Positions 54,100 to 63,094 of a DNA stretch of 64,000 nt are shown here, piece after piece. This DNA is from Oleispirillum sp963678075 (GTDB lineage: Bacteria > Pseudomonadota > Alphaproteobacteria > Rhodospirillales > Rhodospirillaceae). Made by a program: the position numbers and the translations under genes. Each line of letters begins with the position of its first letter. Position 1 is the stretch's first letter. Location of the stretch: positions 248,001 through 312,000 of the forward strand of contig CAXXPK010000007.1 in NCBI GenBank assembly GCA_963678075.2, in the 5' to 3' direction. The notes beneath the pieces were generated by a model. It saw nothing but the letters and a program-made list of their open reading frames with translations, searched no databases and had not been told where the DNA came from.

Positions 54100-54801
54100 A
54101 TGTCCACCGCTTCTCGCACCTCCGAACAACGACAGACCGGCCAGACCGTGGCGCGCATTTTGATGGAAATCGGCGCCGTCAACTTCCGTCCCGAGGCCCC
54201 CTACACGCTGACCTCCGGTTGGGTGAGCCCGGTTTACATCGACTGCCGCAAGATCATCTCGTTCCCGCGCGCCCGCAAGGAAATCACCGAGCACGCGCGC
54301 CAGAGGGTCTATCGCAAGATCGGCTTCGAATCGCTGGACGCCGTCGCCGGCGGCGAGACCGCGGGCATTCCCTATGCCGCATGGCTGGCCGACGCCTTGG
54401 AACTGCCAATGCTCTACGTCCGCAAGAAGTCCAAGGGCTTCGGTCGCAACGCCCAGATCGAAGGCGATCCGCGTCCCGGCCAGCGCGTTCTTCTGGTCGA
54501 GGATCTGGCCACCGACGGCGCCAGCAAGTTGAATTTCGTCAACGCGTTGCGCACCGCTGAACTGCAAACAGCGCATGCCTTGGTGGTCTTCTTTTACGGT
54601 GTCTTCCCCGGCGCTCTGAAGCTGTTGGAAGAAAGCGGCGTCACCCTGCACTACCTCGCCACGTGGTGGGACGTGCTGGAAGCGGCCGAGGACGGCGGAT
54701 ATTTCTCGAAGAACGCAATTCAAGAAGTCCGCGCCTTCCTTCACGATCCCGTCGAATGGTCGCTACGCCATGGCGGACGTGGGCCGGAAGCTGCGGTCTG
54801 A
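54100..54801 (+). CDS. pyrE: Orotate phosphoribosyltransferase
   Basis: PyrE joins orotate and PRPP to give orotidine monophosphate in pyrimidine synthesis. The 233 residues start at 54100 behind AAGGAAGAC and contain TLTSGWVSPVYIDCRKIISF, AGGETAGIPYAAWLADAL and YVRKKSKGFGRNAQIEG. The PRPP motif is VLLVEDLATDGASK. The protein is longer at the C-terminus than E. coli PyrE, as in other Alphaproteobacteria. It ends at a strong terminator. Confidence 0.93.
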   Translation: MSTASRTSEQRQTGQTVARILMEIGAVNFRPEAPYTLTSGWVSPVYIDCRKIISFPRARKEITEHARQRVYRKIGFESLDAVAGGETAGIPYAAWLADALELPMLYVRKKSKGFGRNAQIEGDPRPGQRVLLVEDLATDGASKLNFVNALRTAELQTAHALVVFFYGVFPGALKLLEESGVTLHYLATWWDVLEAAEDGGYFSKNAIQEVRAFLHDPVEWSLRHGGRGPEAAV

Positions 54802-54827
54802 TCCCTGGGCCGTCCCTGACGCATCGA

Positions 54828-54857
54828 AAAAGGCCCCCGGAAATCCGGGGGCCTTTT
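54828..54857. terminator. Bidirectional terminator between pyrE and panE
   Basis: AAAAGGCCCCCGG (54828-54840) pairs with CCGGGGGCCTTTT (54845-54857) around AAAT. T-rich tails occur on both strands and serve the converging genes. Confidence 0.92.
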
Positions 54858-54880
54858 CCTTTAACCGCAGCGCAACAAGA

Positions 54881-55817
54881 TCACGCCCAAAGCTTCAGCG
54901 CGGTATAGATGGCGTCGTGTATCGGCGTCGGCACATTGCATTCGTGCCCAAAACGGCTGACCGTACCGGACAACCACGGCACCTCCAGACGCTTGCCCTG
55001 CAGCATGTCATAGAGCATCGACGTACCCATTTCCGGCGGCATCGCCGTGAACATCCGCATGATGTTGTCCTTCAGCGTCGGCTCCAGCTTCACACCCTTG
55101 GCGGAAGAAACGCGGATGACCTCCATGATGGCGGCCTCCAACATCGCCTTGGTGTCGGGATCGGCCAGAATTTCGCCCAACGGACGCCGCAGAAACGCGG
55201 CCATTCCCGACAACGGCGCCAGATAAGCGAATTTCTTCCCAGATATTGTCGCTGACCGCCGCTTCCAACCCGGCCTCGAGGATCACATCCTTAATCGCCT
55301 CGGCCCGCAGTTGCGGCGCGTTCTCCTCCATCGCCTCGCCGTGCGCGGTGGCGCCCGGCGCGAAGCGACCGATCACGAAACGGCGCCAACGACCGACCTG
55401 ATGAATGATGCCGGGGGTTTCGATGAACGATATGGTGTAGGCAACGCCGCCCAGTATCATGTCGGAGCCAAAGGCCTTCATCAGCGGCTCGGCGGCGGTC
55501 AGACCGTTCTGGAAGGAAACCACGACGGTTCCAGCACCGATCAGCGGCTTCATCATCTTGATCGCTTCGTCGCTGTCGTAAAGTTTGACGGTCAGAAACA
55601 CCACGTCGCAGACCCCGATTTCCTCGGGCTTATCGGTCACCTGGGGATGGGCAAGATACGTATTCCCGAAGGCCTCGCTTTTCACGGTCAGTCCATTCAA
55701 GCGCATCGCCTTCATCTGGTTGTCGCGCGCGATGAAGTGCACGTCCTGCCCGGTTTCCGCCAGCTTAGCTCCCAGAAAGCCACCAACCGCACCCGCACCG
55801 AAAATGCCTATCTTCAT
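54881..55817 (-). pseudogene. Ketopantoate reductase family gene, frameshifted
   Basis: The first frame starts MKIGIFGAGAVGGFLGAKLA at 55817 behind GGAGGATC. It carries the NADP fold, then VVSFQNGLTAAEPLMKAFGS and GGVAYTISFIETPGIIHQVG. The second frame continues SGMAAFLRRPLGEILADPDT to TSMLYDMLQGKRLEVPWLSG, the C-terminal helical domain. They join after DNIWEE at 55232-55234, where one T too many on the plus strand (AAA for AA on the coding strand) shifts FAYLAPLSG out of frame. If the gene is PanE, the cell would need another route to pantoate. Several paralogues of this family exist in many species and not all make pantoate. Confidence 0.85.
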
Positions 55818-55977
55818 GTTTCGATCCTCCGTTCGCGTTATTTCCGTCGCTCCGGCGGAAGTGGCGCTGTCCGCGCCCACCGCGACCATCGTCCGGTCGC
55901 GTAAAAGCGGGAAGAGTGCCCCCATCTCCAACCTTAGATGTGGGACCCCCATGGAGTTTTTACAGGTCTTTCTTCAA

Positions 55978-56019
55978 TAAAAACAAAACCGGGTGCGCCG
56001 GTTTCCCGACGCGCCCGGT
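55978..56019 (-). terminator. Terminator of the universal stress protein gene
   Basis: A 10-bp stem (ACCGGGTGCG with CGCGCCCGGT, one wobble pair) is followed on the minus strand by TTTTGTTTTTATT. It begins 16 bases after the stop codon. Confidence 0.75.
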
Positions 56020-56034
56020 CATGCGAAAGGCCGC

Positions 56035-56871
56035 TCAGTGCGACATCAGCACCGGCACCGTCATGTTGCCCAAAAGGTGCCTGGTGACACCGCCCAGAAT
56101 TAATTCGCGCAGACGAGACCGCCCATAGGCGCCCGTCACCAAAAGATCGACACTGTCATCGGCGGCACGCGACAACAACAACGCCCCGACATTCATGTCA
56201 TCGGCATAGATCGTCTTGGCGGTCGCGGTCACGCCATGGCGCGACAGATGGGAACAAATCGCGGCGCGCGGAATATCGCCATGAACCCCCTCGGCATCCT
56301 GCGGATTGGCGGCAACCACCGTCACCGAGCGCGCGGCATTCAGGAACGGCAGCGCATCGTGAATGGCGCGCACCGATTCCCGGCTGGCGTTCCAGGCGCA
56401 CATCACGGTCTCGCCGACGGTCGGGAAGGTTCCGGCGTAGGGAATCACCAGAACCGGGCGCCCGGCGTCCATCACCACGTTGTCGGCCAAGGCCATTTCC
56501 CCTTCGCGGTGTTCCTCGTCGGGGTTGAACTGACCGATCACCACCAGATCGACGTACTTCGCGTGCAAGCAGACGGTTTCGATCATGTCGCCTTCATCGC
56601 AGCGCCATTCGCCGGCACGCCCGGCCGCCGCGCAACGATCCAGGAAGTCCTTGCGAACCGACATTTCCTCGCGTTCGGCGACGCGCTTCTGGGTTTCATA
56701 GATGTCCGGCCCGATTTGCGCGGCAACGAAGTGAGGAACATACGGCAGCGACCGCACGAACAAACCGATGATGCGCGCATCGAACTTCGCCGCCAGACGC
56801 AACGCGACATCGACGCGCTCGCCACAAGCGGTTCCGGTGTCCAGATGAATCAGAATGTCCTTGATACCCAT
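56035..56871 (-). CDS. Universal stress protein, tandem-domain type
   Basis: The 278 residues start MGIKDILIHLDTGTACGERV at 56871 behind GGGAGAAC. They form two Usp folds. The first has VDLVVIGQFNPDEEH. The second has VMCAWNASRESVRAIHDALP and ends with the ATP-type signature VTGAYGRSRLRELILGGVTR HLL. Usp proteins accumulate under starvation or respiratory stress, with targets often unknown. It stands alone. Confidence 0.9.
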   Translation of the reverse strand: MGIKDILIHLDTGTACGERVDVALRLAAKFDARIIGLFVRSLPYVPHFVAAQIGPDIYETQKRVAEREEMSVRKDFLDRCAAAGRAGEWRCDEGDMIETVCLHAKYVDLVVIGQFNPDEEHREGEMALADNVVMDAGRPVLVIPYAGTFPTVGETVMCAWNASRESVRAIHDALPFLNAARSVTVVAANPQDAEGVHGDIPRAAICSHLSRHGVTATAKTIYADDMNVGALLLSRAADDSVDLLVTGAYGRSRLRELILGGVTRHLLGNMTVPVLMSH

Positions 56872-57010
56872 GGATCGTTCTCCCGTCCGAATGGAACAGA
56901 CCAAAGCTTGCGACTTGCCCCCGGTTGATTTGCCCATGGTGCTCCTTCCCATGGCCTTCCGCGAGCGGATTTCATACGTTGAAACAAAGAGGTAATACCA
57001 TACATCCGGC

Positions 57011-57973
57011 TCACGGGGCGAGGATGCTTCCGGCTTCCGTGAAAATCACCCGATCCAGCACCGCCGGGGCGGCGATCGGTTCGACAACGCCGATCGGATC
57101 GATATGGACGATCACCTCCGCGCTTTCGAAGGCGGCGGCCAACGCATCCTCGACCCGCTGCGCGATATCGTGCGCCGCAGTCACCGACATCGCGCCATCG
57201 ACCTCCAGATGCAACTGGATAAAGGTATTGGGGCCGGACATCCGGGTTCTCAGATCATGCACGGCCAGCGCGCCACTGGTCGATAGGGCGATGATGGTCA
57301 GGCGGGAGCGGTCCTCTTTGGGCATTTCCCGATCCATCAACTGGTCGAAGGACGCCACCCCGATTCCCCAGGCGTTGTGAGCCAAATAGCCCGCGATCAA
57401 CAACGCGAACACCGAGTCGATCCAGACCCAACCGACCAAACGATTGAGCACAAAAGCGACGATGACGCTGGCGTTGACCAGGATATCGCCGGTGTAATGG
57501 GCGGAATCCGCGCTGATCGCCAACGACTGCGTCTCGCGCACTACGTAACGCTGGAACAGAACCAGAAGGGCGGTGGCCACGATCGAAAACAGCATCACGC
57601 CGATACCGGCCCCCTCGCGCGTCACCACGACCGGAGAGACCATGCGCTGCACCGATTCCAGCCCCAGGAACAGGGCCGAGCCACCGATGAAGGCGGCCTG
57701 GGCCAAACCCGCCACCGACTCCGCCTTGCCGTGACCGAAGCGGTGATCGTAATCGGCGGGCTGCAAGGCATGACGCACCGCCATCAGGTTGACCAGCGAG
57801 GCGGCGGCATCAAGGGCGGAATCGACCAGACTGGCCAACATCGACAGAGAGCCGGTCGCCATCCACGCCCCCAGCTTGACGACGACCAGCAGGGTAGCGG
57901 TCGCCACTGCGGCGATGGTCGCGCGGTGCATCAAACAGTGGCTGCGCGGGACATCCGGGGCAGGTGTCTGCAT
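57011..57973 (-). CDS. Cation diffusion facilitator (FieF-like) metal exporter
   Basis: CDF proteins exchange protons for Zn, Fe, Mn or Co ions across the inner membrane. The 320 residues have six predicted helices. Metal ligands are DSALDAAAS in TM2 and SADSAHYTGDIL in TM5 (HxxxD). The loop DHRFGHGKAESVAGL is typical of FieF. The C-terminal ferredoxin-like domain contains HDLRTRMSGPNTFIQLHLEV. FieF-type ligands suggest Fe/Zn export. Confidence 0.9.
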   Translation of the reverse strand: MQTPAPDVPRSHCLMHRATIAAVATATLLVVVKLGAWMATGSLSMLASLVDSALDAAASLVNLMAVRHALQPADYDHRFGHGKAESVAGLAQAAFIGGSALFLGLESVQRMVSPVVVTREGAGIGVMLFSIVATALLVLFQRYVVRETQSLAISADSAHYTGDILVNASVIVAFVLNRLVGWVWIDSVFALLIAGYLAHNAWGIGVASFDQLMDREMPKEDRSRLTIIALSTSGALAVHDLRTRMSGPNTFIQLHLEVDGAMSVTAAHDIAQRVEDALAAAFESAEVIVHIDPIGVVEPIAAPAVLDRVIFTEAGSILAP

Positions 57974-57991
57974 GGTCCAAGACCTTCCGTA

Positions 57992-58582
57992 TCACGGATA
58001 CTGCTTTTCCAACGACCAGCCGCCATCCACGCTCATATAAATGCTGCGATCGTGCAGACGGAACGGCTTGTCCTGCCAAAATTCGATGCGCTCGGGCCGC
58101 ACCCGGAACCCCGACCAATGCCGCGGGCGCGGCACCTTGCCCAAACCGAACTTCGCGGTGTATTCGGCGACCCGGCGTTCCAGGGCGAACCGACTTTCCA
58201 GCGGGCGCGACTGCTGCGACGCCCACGCTCCGATCTGACTGCCGCGAGCACGGGAGGCGAAATACGTGTCGGCCTCGGCGTCGGTCACCGGCGCCACCGG
58301 CCCCTCGACGCGCACCTGACGACGCAAGGTTTTCCAGTGAAAACACAGCGCGACGAACGGATTTCCCGCGAGGTCCTGGCCCTTGCGGCTTTCCAGATTG
58401 GTGTAAAAGACGAACCCCTCGGGATCCACCGCTTTCAGCAGCACCATGCGCGTGGACGGGCGTCCCCCGGCATCCGCGGTTGCCAGGTTCATCGCCTCGG
58501 GATCGTTGGGCTCCTTGGCGGCGGCATCTTTCATCCAGGCGGCAAAAAGGTCGAAGGGTTCCGACCACGGAATCACGGTCAT
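57992..58582 (-). CDS. pdxH: Pyridoxine/pyridoxamine 5'-phosphate oxidase
   Basis: PdxH oxidises PNP or PMP to PLP with FMN and oxygen. The 196 residues start MTVIPWSEPFDLFAAWMKDA. They contain AMNLATADAGGRPSTRMVLL (FMN site), FYTNLESRKGQDLAGNPFVA and QSRPLESRFALERRVAEY. The end is FRVRPERIEFWQDKPFRLHD R. It precedes the CDF gene by 18 bases and is divergent from the DnaJ-like gene. It is one of the few oxygen-using enzymes here. Confidence 0.93.
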   Translation of the reverse strand: MTVIPWSEPFDLFAAWMKDAAAKEPNDPEAMNLATADAGGRPSTRMVLLKAVDPEGFVFYTNLESRKGQDLAGNPFVALCFHWKTLRRQVRVEGPVAPVTDAEADTYFASRARGSQIGAWASQQSRPLESRFALERRVAEYTAKFGLGKVPRPRHWSGFRVRPERIEFWQDKPFRLHDRSIYMSVDGGWSLEKQYP

Positions 58583-58810
58583 GGGCGTATCCGAATTGAA
58601 ACATCTTGGCGGGTAAAGGCGCGGCCCAGCGCCGGTGCGCGGCGGTGGCCCTGAGCGGGGGAGTCTTCCACGGAATTGCCCGCCGGACAAGCCCCACCGC
58701 ATAGACACTGGCGCAACCGCCGAAAAGGCTATAAATCTTTAACGTCTGCGCTATTAAGCTAGCCCCTTGATCGCAAGGTGGAACTTATACAGAGGATACT
58801 CGAACCGGCG

Positions 58811-59749
58811 ATGGTCACCCGTGATCCCTATACCGTTCTGGGCGTTTCCAAATCCGCCGATGCCAGCGCCATCAAAAAGGCGTTCCGGGCAAAGGCGCGC
58901 ACCGCTCATCCGGACAGCAACCCCAACGACCCCAAGGCCGAGGACCGATTCAAGGAGGTCAACAAGGCCTACGAGATTCTGGGCAACGCCGAAAAACGCG
59001 GTCGGTTCGGTCGCGGCGAGATCGACGCCGACGGCAACGAAACCACCGCCGCATTCGGTCAGTGGCGGCGCGGCCGCGCCTATTCCAGCACCGACGGTGG
59101 CGCGCGCGAATTTTCGTTCGAGGATATTTTCGGCGATGCCGACGCCTTTTCCGACATCCTGCGCGGCGGCGGCAACGCCCAAGGCGGACACCGCCCCTTC
59201 CACAGCCGCGGCGCCAACGTGTCCTACACCCTCAAGGTCGGGTTCACCGACGCCATCGTCGGCACCACCAAGCGCGTCGCGTTAACAAACGGCAAGACCC
59301 TGGACGTGCGCATCCCGCCAGGGACCGAAGGCGGCCAGACCCTTCGCCTGAAGGGCCAGGGCATGGCGGGCATGGGCGGCGGCATGGCGGGCGATGCGCT
59401 GATCGAAATTCAGGTCGAGGATCACCCACATTTCAAGCGTCGCGATCACGACATCCTGCTGAACCTGCCAGTCACCCTGAAAGAGGCGGTTCTTAGCGCC
59501 AAGGTGCCGGTTCCCACCCCCCACGGCACGGTGGCGGTGTCCGTCCCCAAGGGATCGAGCAGCGGCAAGGTCCTGCGCCTGCGCGGCAAGGGCGCGCCGT
59601 TTACGCCGCCGGGAACCGCCGGCGAGCGACACGGCGACCTGCTGATCACCCTGATGATCATGGTGCCGGAAAACGACCCGGCGCTGACCGCCTTCGCCGA
59701 GGCATGGACCCCGACCGAGGCCACCGACCCGCGCAAGGGTCTGGCCTGA
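58811..59749 (+). CDS. DnaJ/CbpA-like co-chaperone
   Basis: The 312-residue type II J protein begins VTRDPYTVLGVSKSADASAI with HPD in RTAHPDSNPND, which stimulates DnaK ATPase. A Gly/Phe-rich linker (EFSFEDIFGDADAFSDILRG) follows. The two C-terminal substrate-binding domains contain LDVRIPPGTEGGQTLRLKGQ, GDALIEIQVEDHPHFKRRDH and GSSSGKVLRLRGKGAP. No zinc finger is present, which separates it from DnaJ proper. The ATG at 58811 is preferred. An in-frame GTG at 58778 would add 11 residues and lies before the AGAGGA site. Confidence 0.88.
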   Translation: MVTRDPYTVLGVSKSADASAIKKAFRAKARTAHPDSNPNDPKAEDRFKEVNKAYEILGNAEKRGRFGRGEIDADGNETTAAFGQWRRGRAYSSTDGGAREFSFEDIFGDADAFSDILRGGGNAQGGHRPFHSRGANVSYTLKVGFTDAIVGTTKRVALTNGKTLDVRIPPGTEGGQTLRLKGQGMAGMGGGMAGDALIEIQVEDHPHFKRRDHDILLNLPVTLKEAVLSAKVPVPTPHGTVAVSVPKGSSSGKVLRLRGKGAPFTPPGTAGERHGDLLITLMIMVPENDPALTAFAEAWTPTEATDPRKGLA

Positions 59750-59756
59750 CCCAGGA

Positions 59757-60568
59757 TCAGGCCGCACGGCTTTCCACGGCGGCCCGCACCGAGCCTTCCC
59801 ACGCGGCGCGTTCGGCGACCAAGCTGGTTTCGACCGCGCCGGAGAGAATTCGGCACCAACCTTCCGGCAGCGTCCCGACATTTTCCGACAACCGGCCGCG
59901 CCCCAGCGCCGATAGCAACATCGACATCGGGGTCTCGGCCAGATCGCGGCTCAGCATCCAGTCTCCGTCCTCGGTACTGGCGGCGAAATCGGCCGCTCTC
60001 AACTTGTCCAAAACCGCCTCGACTACCAATTCGGGGACCGTCACCGCCGCCATAACCTGCCACCGCCGCACCCGCGCGCCGCTTTTTTGCGCATCGCGCA
60101 ACAGCGACAGAACATCCAGCGCGACACCATCGGGCGTTGGCGGGCCACCCGGAAAATCGCGTTGAAGGCGATCTCGATGGTGGTCAGGGTCAAAAGCGCG
60201 GTGACGCCCAGGCCAACCACGCCGACCGTGGTCAGTTTGCCGGTGGCGCTGATGAACTGCCGCAAGTAAACCTGCACCGAATTTCCGGCATTCGGCAGCA
60301 TCGACTGCGAGATAAATCCCTCCAACTGCCCGCGCATCGACGAAAACGCCGGAAACGCCGAAAAGATCGCCGCCATGATCGCCAACAACGGCACCAGGGC
60401 AATCAGCGAGGTGTAGCTTAACGAGGCAGCCACCCTGAGAAACTGATCCTTCTGACCGCGTTTGAAGACATAAAGCGCGAAATCGACCCAAGCGGCCCCG
60501 CGCCTCAGCCAAAGGCGAAAGCGCGAACGGTCTTTCCGGGTTTCGGTGGCGGCGGCGGTTTCGTTCAT
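59757..60568 (-). pseudogene. YihY/UPF0761-type membrane protein with internal deletion and frameshift
   Basis: The N-terminal frame starts at 60568 and holds the cytoplasmic lead plus two helices (FLRVAASLSYTSLIALVPLL, and TTVGVVGLGVTALLTLTTIE IAFNAIFRV). It then runs out of phase at about 60155. The other frame resumes at PDGVALDVLSLLRDAQKSGA and continues to VPELVVEAVLDKLRAADFAA, the C-terminal winged-helix-like part. Relatives have roughly 150 residues and several more helices between these blocks, so a deletion with a change of frame removed the core of the membrane domain. It ends eight bases from the DnaJ-like gene, convergently. Confidence 0.85.
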
Positions 60569-60693
60569 CCCGTTCCCCTTTGCCGGTTTTGAGGTTTCGT
60601 GTAGGATACGCGCGCTTTGACGCCCATACACCCGGTTTTCCGAGGAAGATGAATGGGTATTTTGGTTTTTTAGTCCGCTGCAAGAGGAACTCA

Positions 60694-61530
60694 ATGACAT
60701 CCGCCGCACCGTTGATGGCCGGGAAAAAAGGCCTGATCATGGGGGTCGCCAACGACCACTCCATCGCCTGGGGCATTGCCAAGGCCTGCCACGCGCAGGG
60801 CGCGGAGCTTGCCTTCACTTACCAGGGTGACGCCTTGCAGCGACGCGTCGCGCCGCTTGCCAAAGAACTTGGCTCCGACTTCCTGCTTCCCTGCGACGTC
60901 ACCGACGCCGACAGCATGGATGCTCTGTTCGCGTCCATTCAGGAACGCTGGGGCAAACTGGACTTCATCGTCCACGCAATCGCATTCGCGGGCAAGGAAG
61001 CATTGAAGGGGAAATACTACGACGTCACCGCCGAGAACTTCTCGCGGACCTTGCACATTTCGGTGTTTTCCTTCACCGATGTCTGCCGTCGCGCCCAGCC
61101 CATTCTGAACGAAGGCGGCAGCCTGCTGACCCTGACCTATTACGGCGGGGAGAAGTTCATTCCGCACTACAACGTGATGGGCGTGGCAAAGGCGGCTTTG
61201 GACGCTTCGATCCGTTACCTGGCCATGGATCTGGGGGAATACGGCCTGCGCGTCAACGCCCTGTCCGCCGGACCGATCAAGACTCTCGCCGCCTCGGGGA
61301 TTGGCGACTTCCGCTACATCATGAAGTGGAATGAACTGAATTCGCCCTTGAAGCGCAACATCACCATCGACGACGTCGGCAACTCCGGCATGTACCTGTT
61401 GAGCGATCTGGCCGGCGGCGTCACCGGCGAAGTTCACCACGTCGATGCGGGCTATCACGTCAACGGGATGATCAATCCGACCAGTGCCACAGGCAATGCC
61501 GATCTGATGAAAGCCTTCTCGGAAGGCTGA
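60694..61530 (+). CDS. fabI: Enoyl-ACP reductase (NADH)
   Basis: FabI performs the last reduction in each fatty-acid elongation round and is the target of triclosan. The 278 residues start MTSAAPLMAGKKGLIMGVAN at 60694 behind AAGAGGAAC. They have the short-chain dehydrogenase fold with the FabI-specific Tyr-x6-Lys pair in PHYNVMGVAKAAL. Other signatures are DFIVHAIAFAGKEALKGKYY and RVNALSAGPIKTLAASGIGD F. The long upstream part of the open frame is the divergent promoter region. Confidence 0.95.
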   Translation: MTSAAPLMAGKKGLIMGVANDHSIAWGIAKACHAQGAELAFTYQGDALQRRVAPLAKELGSDFLLPCDVTDADSMDALFASIQERWGKLDFIVHAIAFAGKEALKGKYYDVTAENFSRTLHISVFSFTDVCRRAQPILNEGGSLLTLTYYGGEKFIPHYNVMGVAKAALDASIRYLAMDLGEYGLRVNALSAGPIKTLAASGIGDFRYIMKWNELNSPLKRNITIDDVGNSGMYLLSDLAGGVTGEVHHVDAGYHVNGMINPTSATGNADLMKAFSEG

Positions 61531-61591
61531 TTCTTAACCACCAAACGGGGGGGCGCACCGCGCCCCCGCCCGATCCGGGGAGGAACGGCAC

Positions 61592-62692
61592 ATGGCTGGA
61601 AACGCCTTCGGCACAGCTTTCCGCTTCACCACCTTTGGCGAAAGCCACGGTCCGGCGATCGGCTGCGTGGTGGATGGCGTCCCCCCTCGGATTCCCCTGT
61701 CGGAAGCAGACATCCAACCCTTCCTCGACAAGCGTCGCCCCGGCCAATCCCGTCACACCACGCAGCGCCGCGAACCCGACACCGTGAAAATTCTCTCCGG
61801 CGTTTACGAGGGGCGGACCACCGGCACCCCGATCGGCCTGTTGATCGAGAACATCGACCAGCGGTCCCATGACTATGGCGCGATCGCCCAGTCCTTCCGC
61901 CCCGGTCACACCGATTACGCCTATCAGGCAAAGTACGGCATCCGCGACCCACGCGGCGGCGGGCGTTCCTCGGCGCGGGAAACCGCCATGCGGGTCGCCG
62001 CCGGAGCGATCGCGCGCAAGGTTCTGAACGCCCTGATCCCCGGCGGCGTAACGATCCGAGGCGCGATGACCGCGATGGGCGGACACGCCATCGACCGTGC
62101 CCGCTGGGACTGGGCGGAGGTCGAGGCCAACGACTTTTTCTGCCCCGACGCCGCCAGCGCGACGGACTGGGCGGTGGAACTGGACGCGATCCGCAAACGC
62201 GGCTCCTCGATCGGGGCTCTGGTCGAAGTGATAGCCGATGGCGCGCCCCCCGGCCTGGGCGACCCGGTCTATGACAAGCTGGACGCCGACATCGCCAAGG
62301 CACTGATGAGCATCAACGCGGTCAAGTCGGTGGAAATCGGCGAAGGCATCGCCGCCGCCACCCTGCACGGCGAGGACAACGCCGATGAAATGGTCCCCGA
62401 CGGGGTGGGCGGCGTGCGGTTCCTGTCCAACCACGCGGGCGGCATCCTGGGCGGCATCTCCACCGGCCAACCGATCGTCGCCAGGATCGCGGTGAAGCCC
62501 ACCAGCTCGATTCTGATCCCGCGCCGCGGCGTCGATTTGGCGGGCACCGCGGTCGAGGTCTTGACCAAGGGCCGTCACGACCCATGCGTCGGCATCCGCG
62601 CGGTGCCGGTGGCCGAGGCGATGCTGGCCGCCACGCTGGCCGATCACCTGCTGCGACATCGCGGCCAATGCGGTGGCTTTTCCGGCGCGTAA
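61592..62692 (+). CDS. aroC: Chorismate synthase
   Basis: AroC converts EPSP to chorismate using reduced FMN, the last shared step to aromatic amino acids. The 366 residues carry all three family signatures: FRFTTFGESHGPAIGCVVDG, RPGHTDYAYQAKYGIRDPRG GGRSSARET and GRHDPCVGIRAVPVAEAM. The ATG follows GGGGAGGAAC. It lies 61 bases after fabI and may be transcribed with it. Confidence 0.96.
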   Translation: MAGNAFGTAFRFTTFGESHGPAIGCVVDGVPPRIPLSEADIQPFLDKRRPGQSRHTTQRREPDTVKILSGVYEGRTTGTPIGLLIENIDQRSHDYGAIAQSFRPGHTDYAYQAKYGIRDPRGGGRSSARETAMRVAAGAIARKVLNALIPGGVTIRGAMTAMGGHAIDRARWDWAEVEANDFFCPDAASATDWAVELDAIRKRGSSIGALVEVIADGAPPGLGDPVYDKLDADIAKALMSINAVKSVEIGEGIAAATLHGEDNADEMVPDGVGGVRFLSNHAGGILGGISTGQPIVARIAVKPTSSILIPRRGVDLAGTAVEVLTKGRHDPCVGIRAVPVAEAMLAATLADHLLRHRGQCGGFSGA

Positions 62693-62720
62693 CCGCCATT
62701 CTAGCGCAGGAGTCCCTCAG

Positions 62721-63058
62721 ATGTTCTTCCGCCGCCCCCCTCGGCCGAGGTCGATGCGCCGACCGCCTGGGCCTGGCTGCAAGCCGGCGAAGCCTGCCTG
62801 ATCGACGTGCGCGAACCCGCCGAAGTCGCCGAAATCAAAATCCCCGAGGCCATTTGCCTGCCGATGTCGCACGTCGGCATGGACGAGTACCCGGATTTCG
62901 GTGCACAAAAGATCACGGTGATCTGCCACTCCGGTGTCCGCTCGGCGCGCGTCACGGCGGCGCTGACGAAGGGCGGACGGATCGAAGTCTATAATCTCAA
63001 GGGCGGCATCGTTGCCTGGATCAATGCCGGAATGCCGGCGATTTTCGAACGCTGCTGA
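62721..63058 (+). pseudogene. Rhodanese-like sulfurtransferase, frameshifted at a C run
   Basis: The ATG at 62721 behind CAGGAG encodes MFFRRP and then meets six C (62735-62740). Seven would keep the frame into PSAEVDAPTAWAWLQAGEAC LIDVREPAEVAEI and the active-site loop ITVICHSGVRSARVTAAL, with catalytic cysteine in CHSGVRS, ending WINAGMPAIFERC. As sequenced, the domain has no good start. The next in-frame ATG (62847-62875 region) is too far inside. A homopolymer sequencing slip is plausible here. Confidence 0.8.
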
Positions 63059-63094
63059 CAGGGCGGAACGCCCCGCCGGGAAAGGAAGCACGGA

